Assembly: GCA_008828725.1 (NCBI GenBank)
Contig: MEHQ01003738.1
Span: forward strand, 177,425-241,424
Direction of reading: 5' to 3'
Length of the DNA: 64,000 nucleotides
Source of the DNA: Saccharina japonica
Taxonomy: Eukaryota; Sar; Phaeophyceae; Laminariales; Laminariaceae
The position numbers were made by a program, and so were the translations under genes. The stretch's first letter is position 1, and every line of letters begins with the position of its first letter. The notes beneath the pieces are model-generated. The model was not told where the DNA came from. It saw only the letters and a list, made by a program, of their open reading frames with translations, and did not search any database. Below are positions 44,532 through 55,216 of this stretch, piece by piece.

Positions 44532-47500
44532 ATGCGTCTCCTCTTAGCACTACTAGCAGGAGGGATGCTGCCAGGAGTGAGCGGGCAGGCCGACCCGTTC
44601 AGCGTGTATGGCGACATCCACCACCAGCGGCTCGCCTTCCCTTCGTTCTTTGCGACGGCAGCTATGATGGTGAGTTTTGCCAAAATAAAGGCCTCGTGTC
44701 CCGCTGTTGCCCCCAACGTATGCGGTTGCTGCACGCGGTGTACAGACAAGAGTGAGCTGGGCGCTAGTTGGTGTGATATGCTCCGCGGTAGTTTGGTGCA
44801 GCGTGGACGGAACCCAGTCAGATCGGAAACCTCAACATGTGTATCTCCTGCTCTACAGTAGATGGGTGCTTCGACCATTAGGATCTTGGTCCGGGGATCT
44901 TGTCTAGATAACGGAGGTGCGACCCACACAGAGTAAGTTTCACCAGTACCAACGCTTACGTGGATCACCGAACGAAGAGCGCCGAACTTGAGCAAGCACA
45001 ACTTGAATAGAGACTGAACACCGCCGAGCGGTGCACACGCTGGACCCAGCACGTGATCACGCTCGATTGCCCTGGGTACCGGTAGATCGAAAGGCATTTG
45101 TTTCGTACCCGCGTTGATCGGATTTTGTGAAAAGAAAGCGATTCAGAGGCTCCACGTAAAACAGAACACTGTGGCTCGTGTGGAGTAGTTTCGCTTCCCG
45201 TCTTCTCGTGGCAAGGGCCATTCTTATCTAGAGTATGTTTGTCCTTAAATTCCAGATTTTCTGTATTTGGTTTTTGTGCAATGTTTAATATTTCCAAATA
45301 TTCTATTTTGTTTTCCGAATATTGGATGGCGAAGCGTTCCTGATAATTAGCACCTCAACTTATTTCACAGATCTTGCGGAAAACAAATCGATAATCTGGA
45401 AACAATTTCCGAAAGAAAGGCCATAAAGTAGATGGTCGTCCAATCTTCAGCGTCGCAAAGTTTAGTCAAGTTCTATCAGGCCGAGTTGGAAAGCTGTGGC
45501 GAGAGCCAGAGACTGGTCGGCTTTCCGAAAGTGCTTCGTATCGTGAGACACTGCTCTATTTCGCCTGTCTTCAACTATATTACATGCGAAAATATTTTAG
45601 CGCATACCATACGATGGCACCGGACGGTGCCCAGGTTGTGAATCATAACGTATGTTGCCCGGTTCGCCAGGAATATTTCGTCAATCTCAGCCGGCTCCGA
45701 TAACGAAATAGTAAAAGCGACTATTTTACCCTCGCCCTTCTCCACCATACGAGTCGGGTACGCTCGTGAAAGGAACACTCTCAGGTAATACACACACTAC
45801 TTGGTACATCCGGTGTCCTCTAAATTGTCGACAATAACTGATGCTTTGCCCCTGCGCTGCGCGCACGTTGCTTGTGCTTTGTTTTCCCCTACCGTATTCC
45901 CGTCCGCCAGCCTGTCTTCATCGGCACTGGGATTCATTCTACTATTCGGGCTATTGCTAACACATTCGCTCCGATCGAGAAGCCAGCTCTTCTCACTAAC
46001 GGCACAAGCATCACCGATAACGACGAGAACCTCTACAACTGCCTCGCTGTGGCTCTCTTCAGACCATTTGAGGCTCCCGGCGCGGCTGTGCCCACGACTG
46101 TCGCAGCATTGGTGCCGTCGGCAGAGCACACTTGCAGTGTAGCCACGGTCAACGCCATGATCGCCGGGGACGCCCCATTCGACACGAGCAGCGACGACGG
46201 GCACGGCACATCCGCCCTGGTTCTGTACCGACCAGTTGAGGCTGCCCGTACGGTGGAGTATTTGACGTGCTCAGCTTTTGTGCCTGAGGGCAAGCTCGCC
46301 CGCGCTTTCGCCACGATTGGCATCACCGGTGGAAACGTCGACGGCCCCGTCATGGTCATCGCGGACACCCCCGTCGCCTCGAGCAACGCCGACGATGACC
46401 TGTCCGATGCCTTCGCTGTGGTGCTGCACCGGCCGTCCAACTCGATGGCCAACACTGAGTCCGCTGCCGCCGCACTAGTGCGCACTACTCTCGTGTACTC
46501 TTCGACCACGGCTGATGCCACCGCTGGACATGACGACGCTCGCGCCATCGTCACCGTCGGCATCACGGCTAAGGACACGTTGGAGGGGCCCGGCACGGCT
46601 TTGCCCATAACTATCGCAGTATTGGTGCCTGCGGAAGAGCACACTTGCAGTCTAGCCACAGTCGACGCCATGATCACCGGGGTCGCCTCCGTCGACACGA
46701 GCAGCGACGACCGGCACAGCAGAACCGCCTTGGTTCTCTACCGGCCAGTGGAGGCTTCCCGTACGGTGGACTATTTGACGTGCTCAGCTTTTGTGCCTTC
46801 AGCCGCACCTTGCTTCTACCAGTCGTTCGGGTCGACCGGATGTCAAAGCGAGGCTACAGACTAGGCAGGGGGATACTTGTGATCTAGTGGTAGAGGTGAG
46901 TGGAACTTGGTATCCGATCTAGACATGAAGCTCTTCTGTAAGCTCCACACAAGAATCTGCTGTATTGATACTGTAGATTGCTATAATTTGAAGTGTTTTT
47001 ATACAGTCGACTAGGGGAGGGACGCTTGGTGACGGTGTTCCCTTCCACAATGTGTTTGTTGTGTAGTAGTACATGGTGATAAGCATCTAAACCGAACTAC
47101 TGAACAGTACACCTGGTACATCAAAACGCGGTAATACCTTCCTTCGGCAGGTCCCTGCTGAGTTCGAGGATGTCGTGGACAGCATCACTCCCGCCGTCAA
47201 GGTGGTTGCTATTTTCTGTTGAATGAGGAGTCCCTGGACCTCTACCGTACATTCCGCAGGCACATAAATCATTTTCGTGTATGTGTTACAGTATATATCA
47301 CTGTATGTACCAGGTTATTTACAAGTGAGACGGAGAACGTAGCTCGGAATCGGACTTCCCTTCCACATGAGCTCTTCGTAGTTCTACAGGATGAGAAACG
47401 TACAGGCTATACCTATTTGGTTTAATGAAAACAGCAGCACTGGCATGCCTTCGTGCAGGTTCCTACCGTGTCCGATGGCGGTGAGGATGAAGTGGAGAGG

Positions 47501-49693
47501 CCAGTCCCTCCTGATGTCAAGGCGAGTGATGCGTGTGCTGTTCGGCCTAGAGCTCTGCAGCTCTAAAGGTCTGCGATTATTGAAGAAAGTAGACGTAGCG
47601 CAGTTTTGGATCTCCTCGTAGAACAGAACTACTGTACGTACGTAGAGTGGAAGCGATGAGTTGGCCTGGTCAAAATGTGTACTCTGAAGATACATCTGCT
47701 CTCTCGAAACCAGCTTTGCCGCTTACGCTGAGTACGTTACGTTGTCATCCGTTTAGCTCATCTGCATTCCACTGCAGACGATTTCTGGTTCACGTTGTGT
47801 ACATGTCCAGGAGGCATGTTCTTGCCCCACCCACTATCAGCGATGTGATGTCACGTTAACTTGGTAGCCCTACTTTGAATACTAGCTGCAGTAGCGCTAT
47901 CGCACTAGAAGAGACACCCCTCCCCATGCCGAACGATGTTCGTTTACGAAGCGATAACAGGTATATATTCCACCTCGTAAGTCCATTGCGTTCACATTCC
48001 ATTGTTTGGCCCGTTCCATCTGACGGTTCTTGTTGGTGTCTATCAATATACCGCCCTCGCCTACTTTCCGCAGGGATCTTCTTCCAAGGTCTCCCCCCGG
48101 CTATCGAAGCTGGCTCTTGCGGCATCCGTTCTCCCATTGGACTTCTATGAGCTATATGTTGCGTTCCCCACACTGGGCACTGCCGTTTCCACTTTCCTGT
48201 CGGAGTCCTGGTCCGGTCTCTGGTCCGGTCTCGGGCTGCTGCACCTTACCCCTACCGATGTTTGGGCGCAGCTGAGGGACATGGCGAGCTGGTGCTTGAT
48301 GCTGCTGGCATCGGCAGACTCCGCGATCGAGGAGGCTTTGGTCTCGTTCAACTCGTGGATCTGGTCCTTGACCCTCGGCCAAGACGTCTTGTTCACCATG
48401 GCGGACGTTTCTTTTACCTGGTGGGGGTGAGCAATCGCGGTTTGTTTGACGCACTCAGTAGAGGTATGGGTTTTAATGATTCAGCCTCCCTGGCTGGTAT
48501 TCCCGTCACACGAGGCGCCCGTGGTTGTATGAGCTCTGGTAAGGCATTGACAAGATAGGGACGAACACACTGTAGGACAACAACCGACTAATTTAGTAGT
48601 CCTAGAACCTTGTAGAGCCATTGGGGGGCATGTTTCAGGTACACAAAATTGTAATCTCAAGAAGTACGTGCCACTTGTACGGCTTTAACTATATCCCTAC
48701 CAGGTGTTTACTGTAGTGAGGTCGGAAGGCCAGTAGATACCAGACCTCGACTCGCTTCTTTGTTTGCCATGCCGTCGTTTCCTTTCCCCGTTCAGAGCGC
48801 AGCTTTCGTTACAGAAAATGTTCTGAATTGATTGTTTTGATCGTTTTCATGGTTCTTGTTCGAGAACATTACGGACCGACGTTTGCGAAGTACCGCCAAG
48901 TACATCGTGTATACCCGATAGTTAGCTTTCCCGTATTCACGCACCAGGTATGCGTGTTGCGCTCGGTGAGTCTGCTTGGGTTTGCGGTAGATTACAGCAC
49001 GGCAATGGTGACATTATATGCTTCTTTTAGATACCTGGGTATCACGTATCCATTGTTTTTAAAGTATATAGACACCTACAGGCCTTCCCACCGAGCAATA
49101 CGTACGCCTCACGTAGTAGACCTCTGCAGTAGATCTACTGTGCAGTAATTTGCGACATATTGCGTGTTGGGAATCTTGGATATGTATTATAACTGCAGTC
49201 GTGGCAAAAGGTTCCTGGGTGTAACTGTACGAATGGGTATGGTGCCATGGTGCATCATTGTAGGGTCGAAGAAAGGTCCGAAACATGCCCCCGCGCGCCC
49301 CTCTCACGGCTTCCTGGTGGTAGGGCTCTACCGTTAGCCTTCCGGCGTAGATCCTACTATTTACCTCTGTGCATGATCGACCCCCTCCACCCCGCCTTTG
49401 AACTCGTTTAAAGGTGCTTCAGACGGTCAGCTTTTGAGGCGTTCGTGGGATACCTGGTCGCTCGCAAGGGCTGGGTGATGACGACCATGGGCCTGTTGTT
49501 GCTGCTTTTCGGCCCAGGATATATCGTGATCGGCATCACAAAGATTGTGGATTACTTCGGGGACGCGAATTACGAGGATACCACGAAGCCGGCTGCGCGA
49601 GAATGTCGAGTCCACAGCCGCCCCGACAGCCGCCCACGACAGACTCGCCGAGGAAGACGCGGCCGTGCGAAGAAAAAGACGAAATGGAAGTAG
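44532..49693 (+). CDS. predicted type I membrane protein, multi-exon (family member 2)
   Basis: Start ATG 44532 sits in CCACCACCACCATG. Exon 1 (44532-44669, donor GTGAGT, phase 0) gives a signal peptide, MRLLLALLAGGMLPGVSGQ. Exon 2 starts at 45911 (after CGTCCGCCAG, phase 0) and is open to 46861 with strong coding pattern; LVP..EHTCS.ATV.AMI and ALVLYRPVEA.RTV.YLTCS each occur twice, 513 bp (171 codons) apart. Its donor is unresolved. Short phase-0 exons 47151-47201 (VPAEFEDVVDSITPAVK) and 47459-47521 (ends PPDVK; GC donor) look like duplicates of each other. Exon 48074-48426 (ends SFTWW, two bases over) is Trp/Leu-rich and related to exon 22319-22102 of the minus gene. Last exon 49423-49693 (one base in) has one helix (MTTMGLLLLLFGPGYIVIG) and a basic tail ending AKKKTKWK. 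An alternative frame of the tail (ESTAAPTAAHDRLAEEDAAV) is also protein-like, so an indel there is possible. Likely a surface or endomembrane protein; function unknown. Confidence 0.6.
44680..45097 (-). other. minus-strand open frame inside intron 1 of the membrane-protein gene
   Basis: MPFDLPVPRAIERDHVLGPA ... HVSVGTGETYSVWVAPPLS has fair codon pattern and is part of a 208-codon frame that continues antisense to exon 1. It could be an antisense gene, an inverted exon copy or chance. No family recognised. Confidence 0.25.
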
Positions 49694-49699
49694 ACGTTC

Positions 49700-50085
49700 G
49701 AGGTTCGCGAACGCTGTGTGCCTGACAACGTTCATGGACTGGGTGGGTAGGGTATATAGGGAGGGAGGGAGATAGCGAGGGGGGGAATTAGAGAGGGAGA
49801 GGGAGGGAGGGAGGGAGGGGGAAGGGCTGGGCACGCAAACATGCGCGAACTATTAGGGTTCTTAGGGGGCAACTACGCCAACGAGAACAATTCCAAGGTG
49901 TCATCGAAGGCTCAACGATGACACAGACAGGGTTTAGCCCACCAGGACGCGCACTCAAAGTGTGCGTTCATAAACATGGCACGAAAGAGAGCGGCGGAGT
50001 TAGTCGTGTCTTGCACTTAACACGTTCCCAACGGGTGAATTTTGTGTAATCGGGGAGCGCCAATTTGTAACGCGCGGGTAACAAA
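49700..50085. other. 3' flank of the membrane-protein gene
   Basis: GGGA/GGGAGG-rich stretch at 49760-49820, then ordinary sequence. No gene seen. Confidence 0.5.
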
Positions 50086-50091
50086 TAGTAT

Positions 50092-50462
50092 TCGTAACCC
50101 CTAGCTGCGAAAGTCGAGAGGCATTCCCTAACCGTAACCCTAACCCTACCCCAAACACTGTACACCACCTATACTCCCTACCCCTGCACCTAACCCCGAA
50201 TCTGTCCTTGGAAAGCTGCATAGGGCATAATAACCCTTAGATTTAATACAGCACGTCAGCTGTGAGTTCGACCGATTGAGTGGTTGGTACTCAAGTTGGA
50301 ATTTGCAGCTATGTTCTATGCAGCTATGTGAGGGCTTGATTCGGTGCTAGGGGTAGGGGTAGGGGGTAGAGGTGATGTATACGGTTTGGGATAGGGTTAG
50401 GGTTAGAGTTTGGGTTAGGGGTTGCTTCTCGGCTTTTTCAGCCAGGGGTTACAAAGAGGCGC
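50092..50462. repeat. inverted repeat of telomere-like sequence
   Basis: Left arm GTAACCCCTAGCTGCGAAAG ... CCCTAACCGTAACCCTAACC ... CTATACTCCCTACCCC ... AGCTGCATA pairs with the reverse complement of the right arm (GCAGCTATG ... GGGGTAGGGGTAGGGGG ... GGGTTAGGGTTAGAG ... CAGCCAGGGGTTAC). Arms of ~140 bp, about 80% matched, around a ~75-bp centre holding the CAGCTGTGAGT motif. CCCTAA words lie left and TTAGGG words right. Confidence 0.85.
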
Positions 50463-50689
50463 TTCCGTGTAATCGGCAATCCATAACTACAGCGCAAGGT
50501 TACTGATGGACTCATGTGACCTACCGGCGCTACGATTGGAGATGGCGTCACAGTCTTGCCGTTCGTGGACATCGATGCGATCCCCTCTCGGCTTTCTTCG
50601 CTTAAGAAACGGACGCATACACTATCAGTATTCGTTTGTCCAAAATTGGTGCGCCCGTACTGAGAGGGGGGCGCTGGTGTAGTTTTCGT

Positions 50690-51715
50690 GCAGAGATGGT
50701 TATCCACATTCAGTTGAGGGTTGGTTGAGGTGGGTTTCGACGCTCCAGAGAGGCATGCACGCATGGTACTGTGCCTGTTCGAAGTGCTGCATTCAGGGCG
50801 AGTGAAGTGTAGAGGACCCGGTGTGTCGTGCTGGAGGGTACAGTTACACGCCCGATGCGCAGGGCATGGCTGCAGACCGCTTTGTGTCGGCGCCCCCGTG
50901 GCTTTTATTCGGGGTTTTATTTAGTGGTGCGGGGGCATGACAGAACCGAATTAAGAGCGCATTTATGGGATACAAGGGAAAGCGCTCGTATCGCGTTCGT
51001 TTTTTGTATCAAACCGTCCTTGAACCGCTCCTAACCTCCCCTCCGGGCCTTCAGAGGTGAAACTGTTGGAAAATAAATGGTGTTTACAGAAACAGCCGCA
51101 CGACGCACGACGCAACGCGGGTTACCAGGTTAGGGGGTGATGGTTTCACTATCGAATTCCAACACAAAGAGCTGCACGACACACGCGCAGCTTGATCTTT
51201 AAGCACGCTGTACAGCAGTCACATAGAGTTGCACAACACACGCGCAGCTTGATCTTTAAGCACGCTGTACACCAGTCACATAGGGATAAGAGCACCCACT
51301 TGTCATTTGTTTTTATCGCTATAGATGGGCGCCTGAAGGATTATCTGCCGAATGCTGTTATCTTGGGTTCTCTTACCTCAAGGCACCAACCGCTCTCTTC
51401 TATTCCCCGAAATAGCTCCCCTCCACCTTTTGAGAGCCCCAGTCTTTCTTCGTCTTCCCTCTAACCCCCCGCTCCCCCTCTCCACTCGCTCGCTCACCCA
51501 CCAGCCGCCTCGACACCATCGCTCGCCCTGCACCGGCCATCAGCGACAAGTCTGTTCCCCAAAACACACAACCTTGACCCCCCAAATACCTCCAGGCAGA
51601 GCTGCTTGCTGCCGATGTGCCTAGTGCTCCGTTTAGCCAACCGAGGCGCCGTGAAACAGCGTGGCGAACCTACGTATGTATACCCGATATGCACATACAC
51701 ATAATACTATGTTAA
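50690..51715. repeat. dispersed ~3 kb repeat, copy B part 1
   Basis: Matches copy A from 14.84 to about 16.08 kb without the SINE and MITE found there. It carries its own ~58-bp tandem duplication at about 51174-51290 (CACGCGCAGCTTGATCTTTA twice). Confidence 0.85.
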
Positions 51716-51779
51716 GGATTACATTTTAATCCAGCGTTTTCCCAGCCCGACGCCCATTGGTCAAGCCTTCCCCCCCGCC

Positions 51780-53660
51780 TGCTCTCGGCCAATATGGTGC
51801 GGCGGTGCGCGCGGTGGTAGTACAGATACCCCCTTGGGGGAACCGCCCAGTCCCGCCGCACCCGGCGACGATAGGTCCCCATCTCCGGTTGGGAAATCTC
51901 TCCGTGTCTCTACAACTCCACCCACCCTGGGAATAAATAATGACCCCCCGGCTTGAACCCGCTCCGCACGGTGTGGAAACCCCAGCCCAACCTGCCGATC
52001 GCTGATTGGATGGGGCTCGACGTTAAATCCAGCGCCACCCGGGGACGATAGAGCCCCATACCCGAATAAAACATCCCTGCATACATCTACAATTCCAACT
52101 GTCCGGGGATGAAAACCGAGATCTCCCGGGTGGACACCACCCCGCACCGTGTGGAAACTCCAGCCCCACCAACCGATTGTTGATTGGCTGGGGCTCGAAA
52201 ATAAACCCAGTGCCACCCGGGGACGATAGGGACCCATCTACGGTTTGGAAACCCCTCTATACGTCTCCAACTCCAACAGCCCGGGGACGAATACCGAGTT
52301 CCCCCGCTTCGACACTGCCCCGCACGGTGTTGAAATCCCAACCCCACTCTGGGTCTATCACTTACTGGCTGGGGTATAGCTTTGGGGAATGCCACACATC
52401 GGGAGGATGGCGTTCTACCGCCGGGTACTGAACCCTTCCATATATTGTGCCGGTCGCCCCGGTGGTTCAGCAGGTGACCACGAAGCCTGTCGAGTTGGAA
52501 GTCGAGGGTTCGAGTCTCCGTATGGGGATATTTATCCTCAAATGACACCAACTGTCGAGAGCGCATATTATAGCGTGGGTAAGCACAATTCGACGAGAGT
52601 TGACGAGGGAAGAAAGTGCTAAACTACCGGTATTCTCGCGATATAAATGCAAGGCACGTACCGTAGTGGGGAGGGGGGGGGAGAGCCTACTTAGTGACCC
52701 CAGATCTGAGTTACGACTAAAGAGGGAGAGAGAACAGAAGGACGAAGATAATAAATGGGATGGAAAATAAATATATACGAAGTATATATATTACCACTCC
52801 GACAAACCGGGTATGGAATATGGGACCCAATTAATAGGATCTATGTCACCCCGCACGGTATGGAAACCCAAACCCCACTGGCTTCGTCACTAATTTTATC
52901 AGGTTTGTGGATCCAGCGCCACCCGGGGAGGTTAAAGGGTCATCCCAGGACCATGATTCCATCCATATATATACAACTCCGACACGGCATTGAAAACGGC
53001 GACCCCCCAAGTCGATACCACCCTGCACGCTGTGGAAACCCAAACCCCACTGGCTCAAAGCGGATTGGCTGGGATAGCTTTGAGGTTCCATCGCACGCGG
53101 GTAGGATAGGAGCCCATGCCGGGATAATCAACCCTTCCATACATCTACAACCCCGACAGAGCGGGGGCGAAATCATTATCACCCGGATTGATACCGTTCC
53201 ACACGGTGTAGAAACCCCAACTCCACTGGCTCTGTCACTGATTGGCTGAGGTTCGGGGAGCCAGCGCCACCCGGGGTGGATATTTTTTTATCCCCGCATC
53301 ATAAACACTTCCATACCTCTTCAAATCTAACACACCGCGGACGACAAATAACGACCCCCCGGGTCGACACCGCCTCGCACGATGTGGAAACCCCAGCCCC
53401 GTTGGCTGATCGCTGATTGGCTAAGGCTCGAAAAGAAAGCCAGCGCCACCTGGGGAGAATGTACTGTAGAATGGCCCGTCCCCAGATCCCACATCTACAA
53501 CTCCAACAGACCAAGGACGAAAAAGGTGACCCCCCCCGGGTCGACAACGCTCTTTAAAGTGTGGAATCCTTTGCTCCGGGTACGCCACTTGGTGGGATGA
53601 AATTTGTGAAGCTGGCATTCCTCACTAATGGGAGCAAGGAGGTTCAGCAAGCTAGTTAAA
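51780..53660. repeat. ~176-bp satellite, about 8-9 monomers, interrupted by a SINE
   Basis: Anchor CCACCCGGGGACGATAGG recurs near 51857, 52036, 52213, 52918, 53092, 53267 and 53443, a spacing of 174-179 bp. Each monomer also has CTACAACTCCAAC, a CCCCGGGTCGACACC-like word, GCACGGTGTGGAAACCCCA and TGATTGGCT. The 705-bp gap equals two monomers plus the inserted SINE. Divergence among monomers is 15-30% by eye. Confidence 0.92.
52451..52775 (+). mobile_element. tRNA-derived SINE inside the satellite
   Basis: Head CGCCCCGGTGGTTCAGCAGG (A box TGGTTCAGCAGG), B box GGTTCGAGTCT, then GAGAGCGCATATTATAGCGT, CTCGCGATATAAATGCAAGG, GAGAGCCTACTTAGTGACCC and GAAGATAATAAATGGGATGG. Flanking ATATATT-like words (left TCCATATATTG, right TATATATTACC) suggest a target duplication. 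Best preserved head of the four copies. Confidence 0.88.
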
Positions 53661-53759
53661 TCCGATCTAATAGATCTATACTTTTCCCATGGAGTGGTTG
53701 TACATTCCACATGGATTGCCATTTACAGCCCTTATTTGGCGAAGTCCAATATGTAAAGA

Positions 53760-54205
53760 AAGGCGTTTTTTGGGCTTGTACATACTACGCTATAGCATCA
53801 ACATAATCTTGAAATCACACACATGAACAAACTCTACAAATAAAGCTAACAACAAATGCAACAACATGCAAGGGGTAAAACGAGACCTAATCACCAATAA
53901 ATTGCAACTATTTAATAAGACGGCACACAAGGAACATAAAAATACATCGATATTCAACGGTCGACCGAGACCCAAGCACCTACATATTGCAACGATCGGA
54001 TAGGATGCGCACCAAGGAACACTACGTACAGCATCCAACAAACTAAACAAAAACACTCTCTTCACGCCCACCACGATGACGTAACACATACTACAACTAA
54101 TAGGCGGCTTCCTAGGTATTTACGGGTACGCAGCTTTCTTGAAGGAGGCCATTAATCCTACACCATCAAAGACGTCCTATATCAACAAAAAATAAAACGT
54201 AGCAG
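53760..54205. repeat. dispersed repeat copy B part 2
   Basis: Matches copy A 16.08-16.58 kb (CAAGGAACA words, CACGCCCACC, GGCGGCTTCCTAG.TATTTAC, CACCATCAAAG) and stops in a poly(G) tract where copy A continues. Confidence 0.8.
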
Positions 54206-54220
54206 GGGGGGGGGGGGTAC

Positions 54221-55216
54221 TCATTTGTTGCTTGCCTGAGTCATTTGACCATTGACCACGCATCCCTTTCGAGACGGAGCACCGTTTCTACTCCTAATAG
54301 AGACACTTCCAACACTTGGGCGCTCATTACGTTGTTTCCATATATTACAAAGAAACGTTTTGCTAATCTTATCCCCTTCCTGTTTCGCCGCCTGTGGCCA
54401 CCATCTATCTCCTAAGATAGCGATCGTTTTCTCGCTACTATTTAGTGTACCAAACTGCTCCATGTCACACTCGTCTATTTTTCTCATCTCCGCCTCTAAC
54501 ACATCCCTTTCCTCCTTGTACCTTTCACATTCTCCCACTATGTGAATTATACTCTCTATGGCTTTGCCATATGGGCACATCTGTGCATCTACTGCCTCCT
54601 CCTCCCAGCTACTGGTATACCTCCTTCTTCTTTCTGGCAGGCCCAGGTCCCCTACACGAAATCTCAGTTTCAGCTTTTTCGCGAAGTCCATTGGGCCGTG
54701 CAGATACCTTTTCATCCCTATTCCTTCTCTCAACCCCCCGTATATCTCTAAGTGTTCTTCCCCTTCCACCTTCTTTCTCAGTGCTAGCCTTTCCCTTCTT
54801 TCTATCCTTTCTTTCACTTCTGTCTTGTATCCGCTAAATTTCTCTATGGCCAGCGTCTCTTTTTGGTTTCCTATTTCCTTCCATACTTTCTCGACTACGC
54901 TATCCCACCTTATTCCAGCTCGCCCTTTGGTTACTTTCTCCCATACAGCTTTATCAGCTATGGCTGGCAACCTTTTATTTGGCATGTTCTTTACTTTATA
55001 TTGCCTTTCCAACTTACGCACGTCTCTATTTATCTTAAGTGGGTACATTCCCAGTTCTGCTCTCAATACTGTATTACTCGTCGTACTTGAGCATCCTAGT
55101 ACTTTTTTAGCTGCTGTCATCTGTACTGTTTCCAGTTGTTTTACGAGCTTCGCATTCCCTTCCCATACTTCTCCTGCATATTCTAGCTTTGGTACATCAC
55201 ATTCATCAGTATACAT
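54221..55216 (-). CDS. LINE ORF2, C-terminal part
   Basis: About 330 residues beginning near KLEYAGEVWEGNAKLVKQLE, the post-RT region typical of APE LINEs (AAKKVLG, RAELGMYPL), then the Cys/His knuckle CPYGKAIESIIHIVGEC and the end APSRKGCVVNGQMTQASNK-stop. It is in a different frame from the RT part, and the overlap near 55.18-55.22 kb marks one frameshift. Its last ~20 codons are the sequence that recurs as short tails elsewhere. Confidence 0.85.
   Translation of the reverse strand: MYTDECDVPKLEYAGEVWEGNAKLVKQLETVQMTAAKKVLGCSSTTSNTVLRAELGMYPLKINRDVRKLERQYKVKNMPNKRLPAIADKAVWEKVTKGRAGIRWDSVVEKVWKEIGNQKETLAIEKFSGYKTEVKERIERRERLALRKKVEGEEHLEIYGGLREGIGMKRYLHGPMDFAKKLKLRFRVGDLGLPERRRRYTSSWEEEAVDAQMCPYGKAIESIIHIVGECERYKEERDVLEAEMRKIDECDMEQFGTLNSSEKTIAILGDRWWPQAAKQEGDKISKTFLCNIWKQRNERPSVGSVSIRSRNGAPSRKGCVVNGQMTQASNK

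Noticed and set aside
46033-46698. 221-codon minus-strand open frame
   Set aside because: Shadow of the ectodomain exon at 45911-46861 on the plus strand, which has the purine-first, GC-third codon pattern.
50092-50462. True telomere or head-to-head telomere fusion
   Set aside because: Repeats are few and degenerate, lie internally, and are ordered CCCTAA then TTAGGG, the opposite of a fusion.
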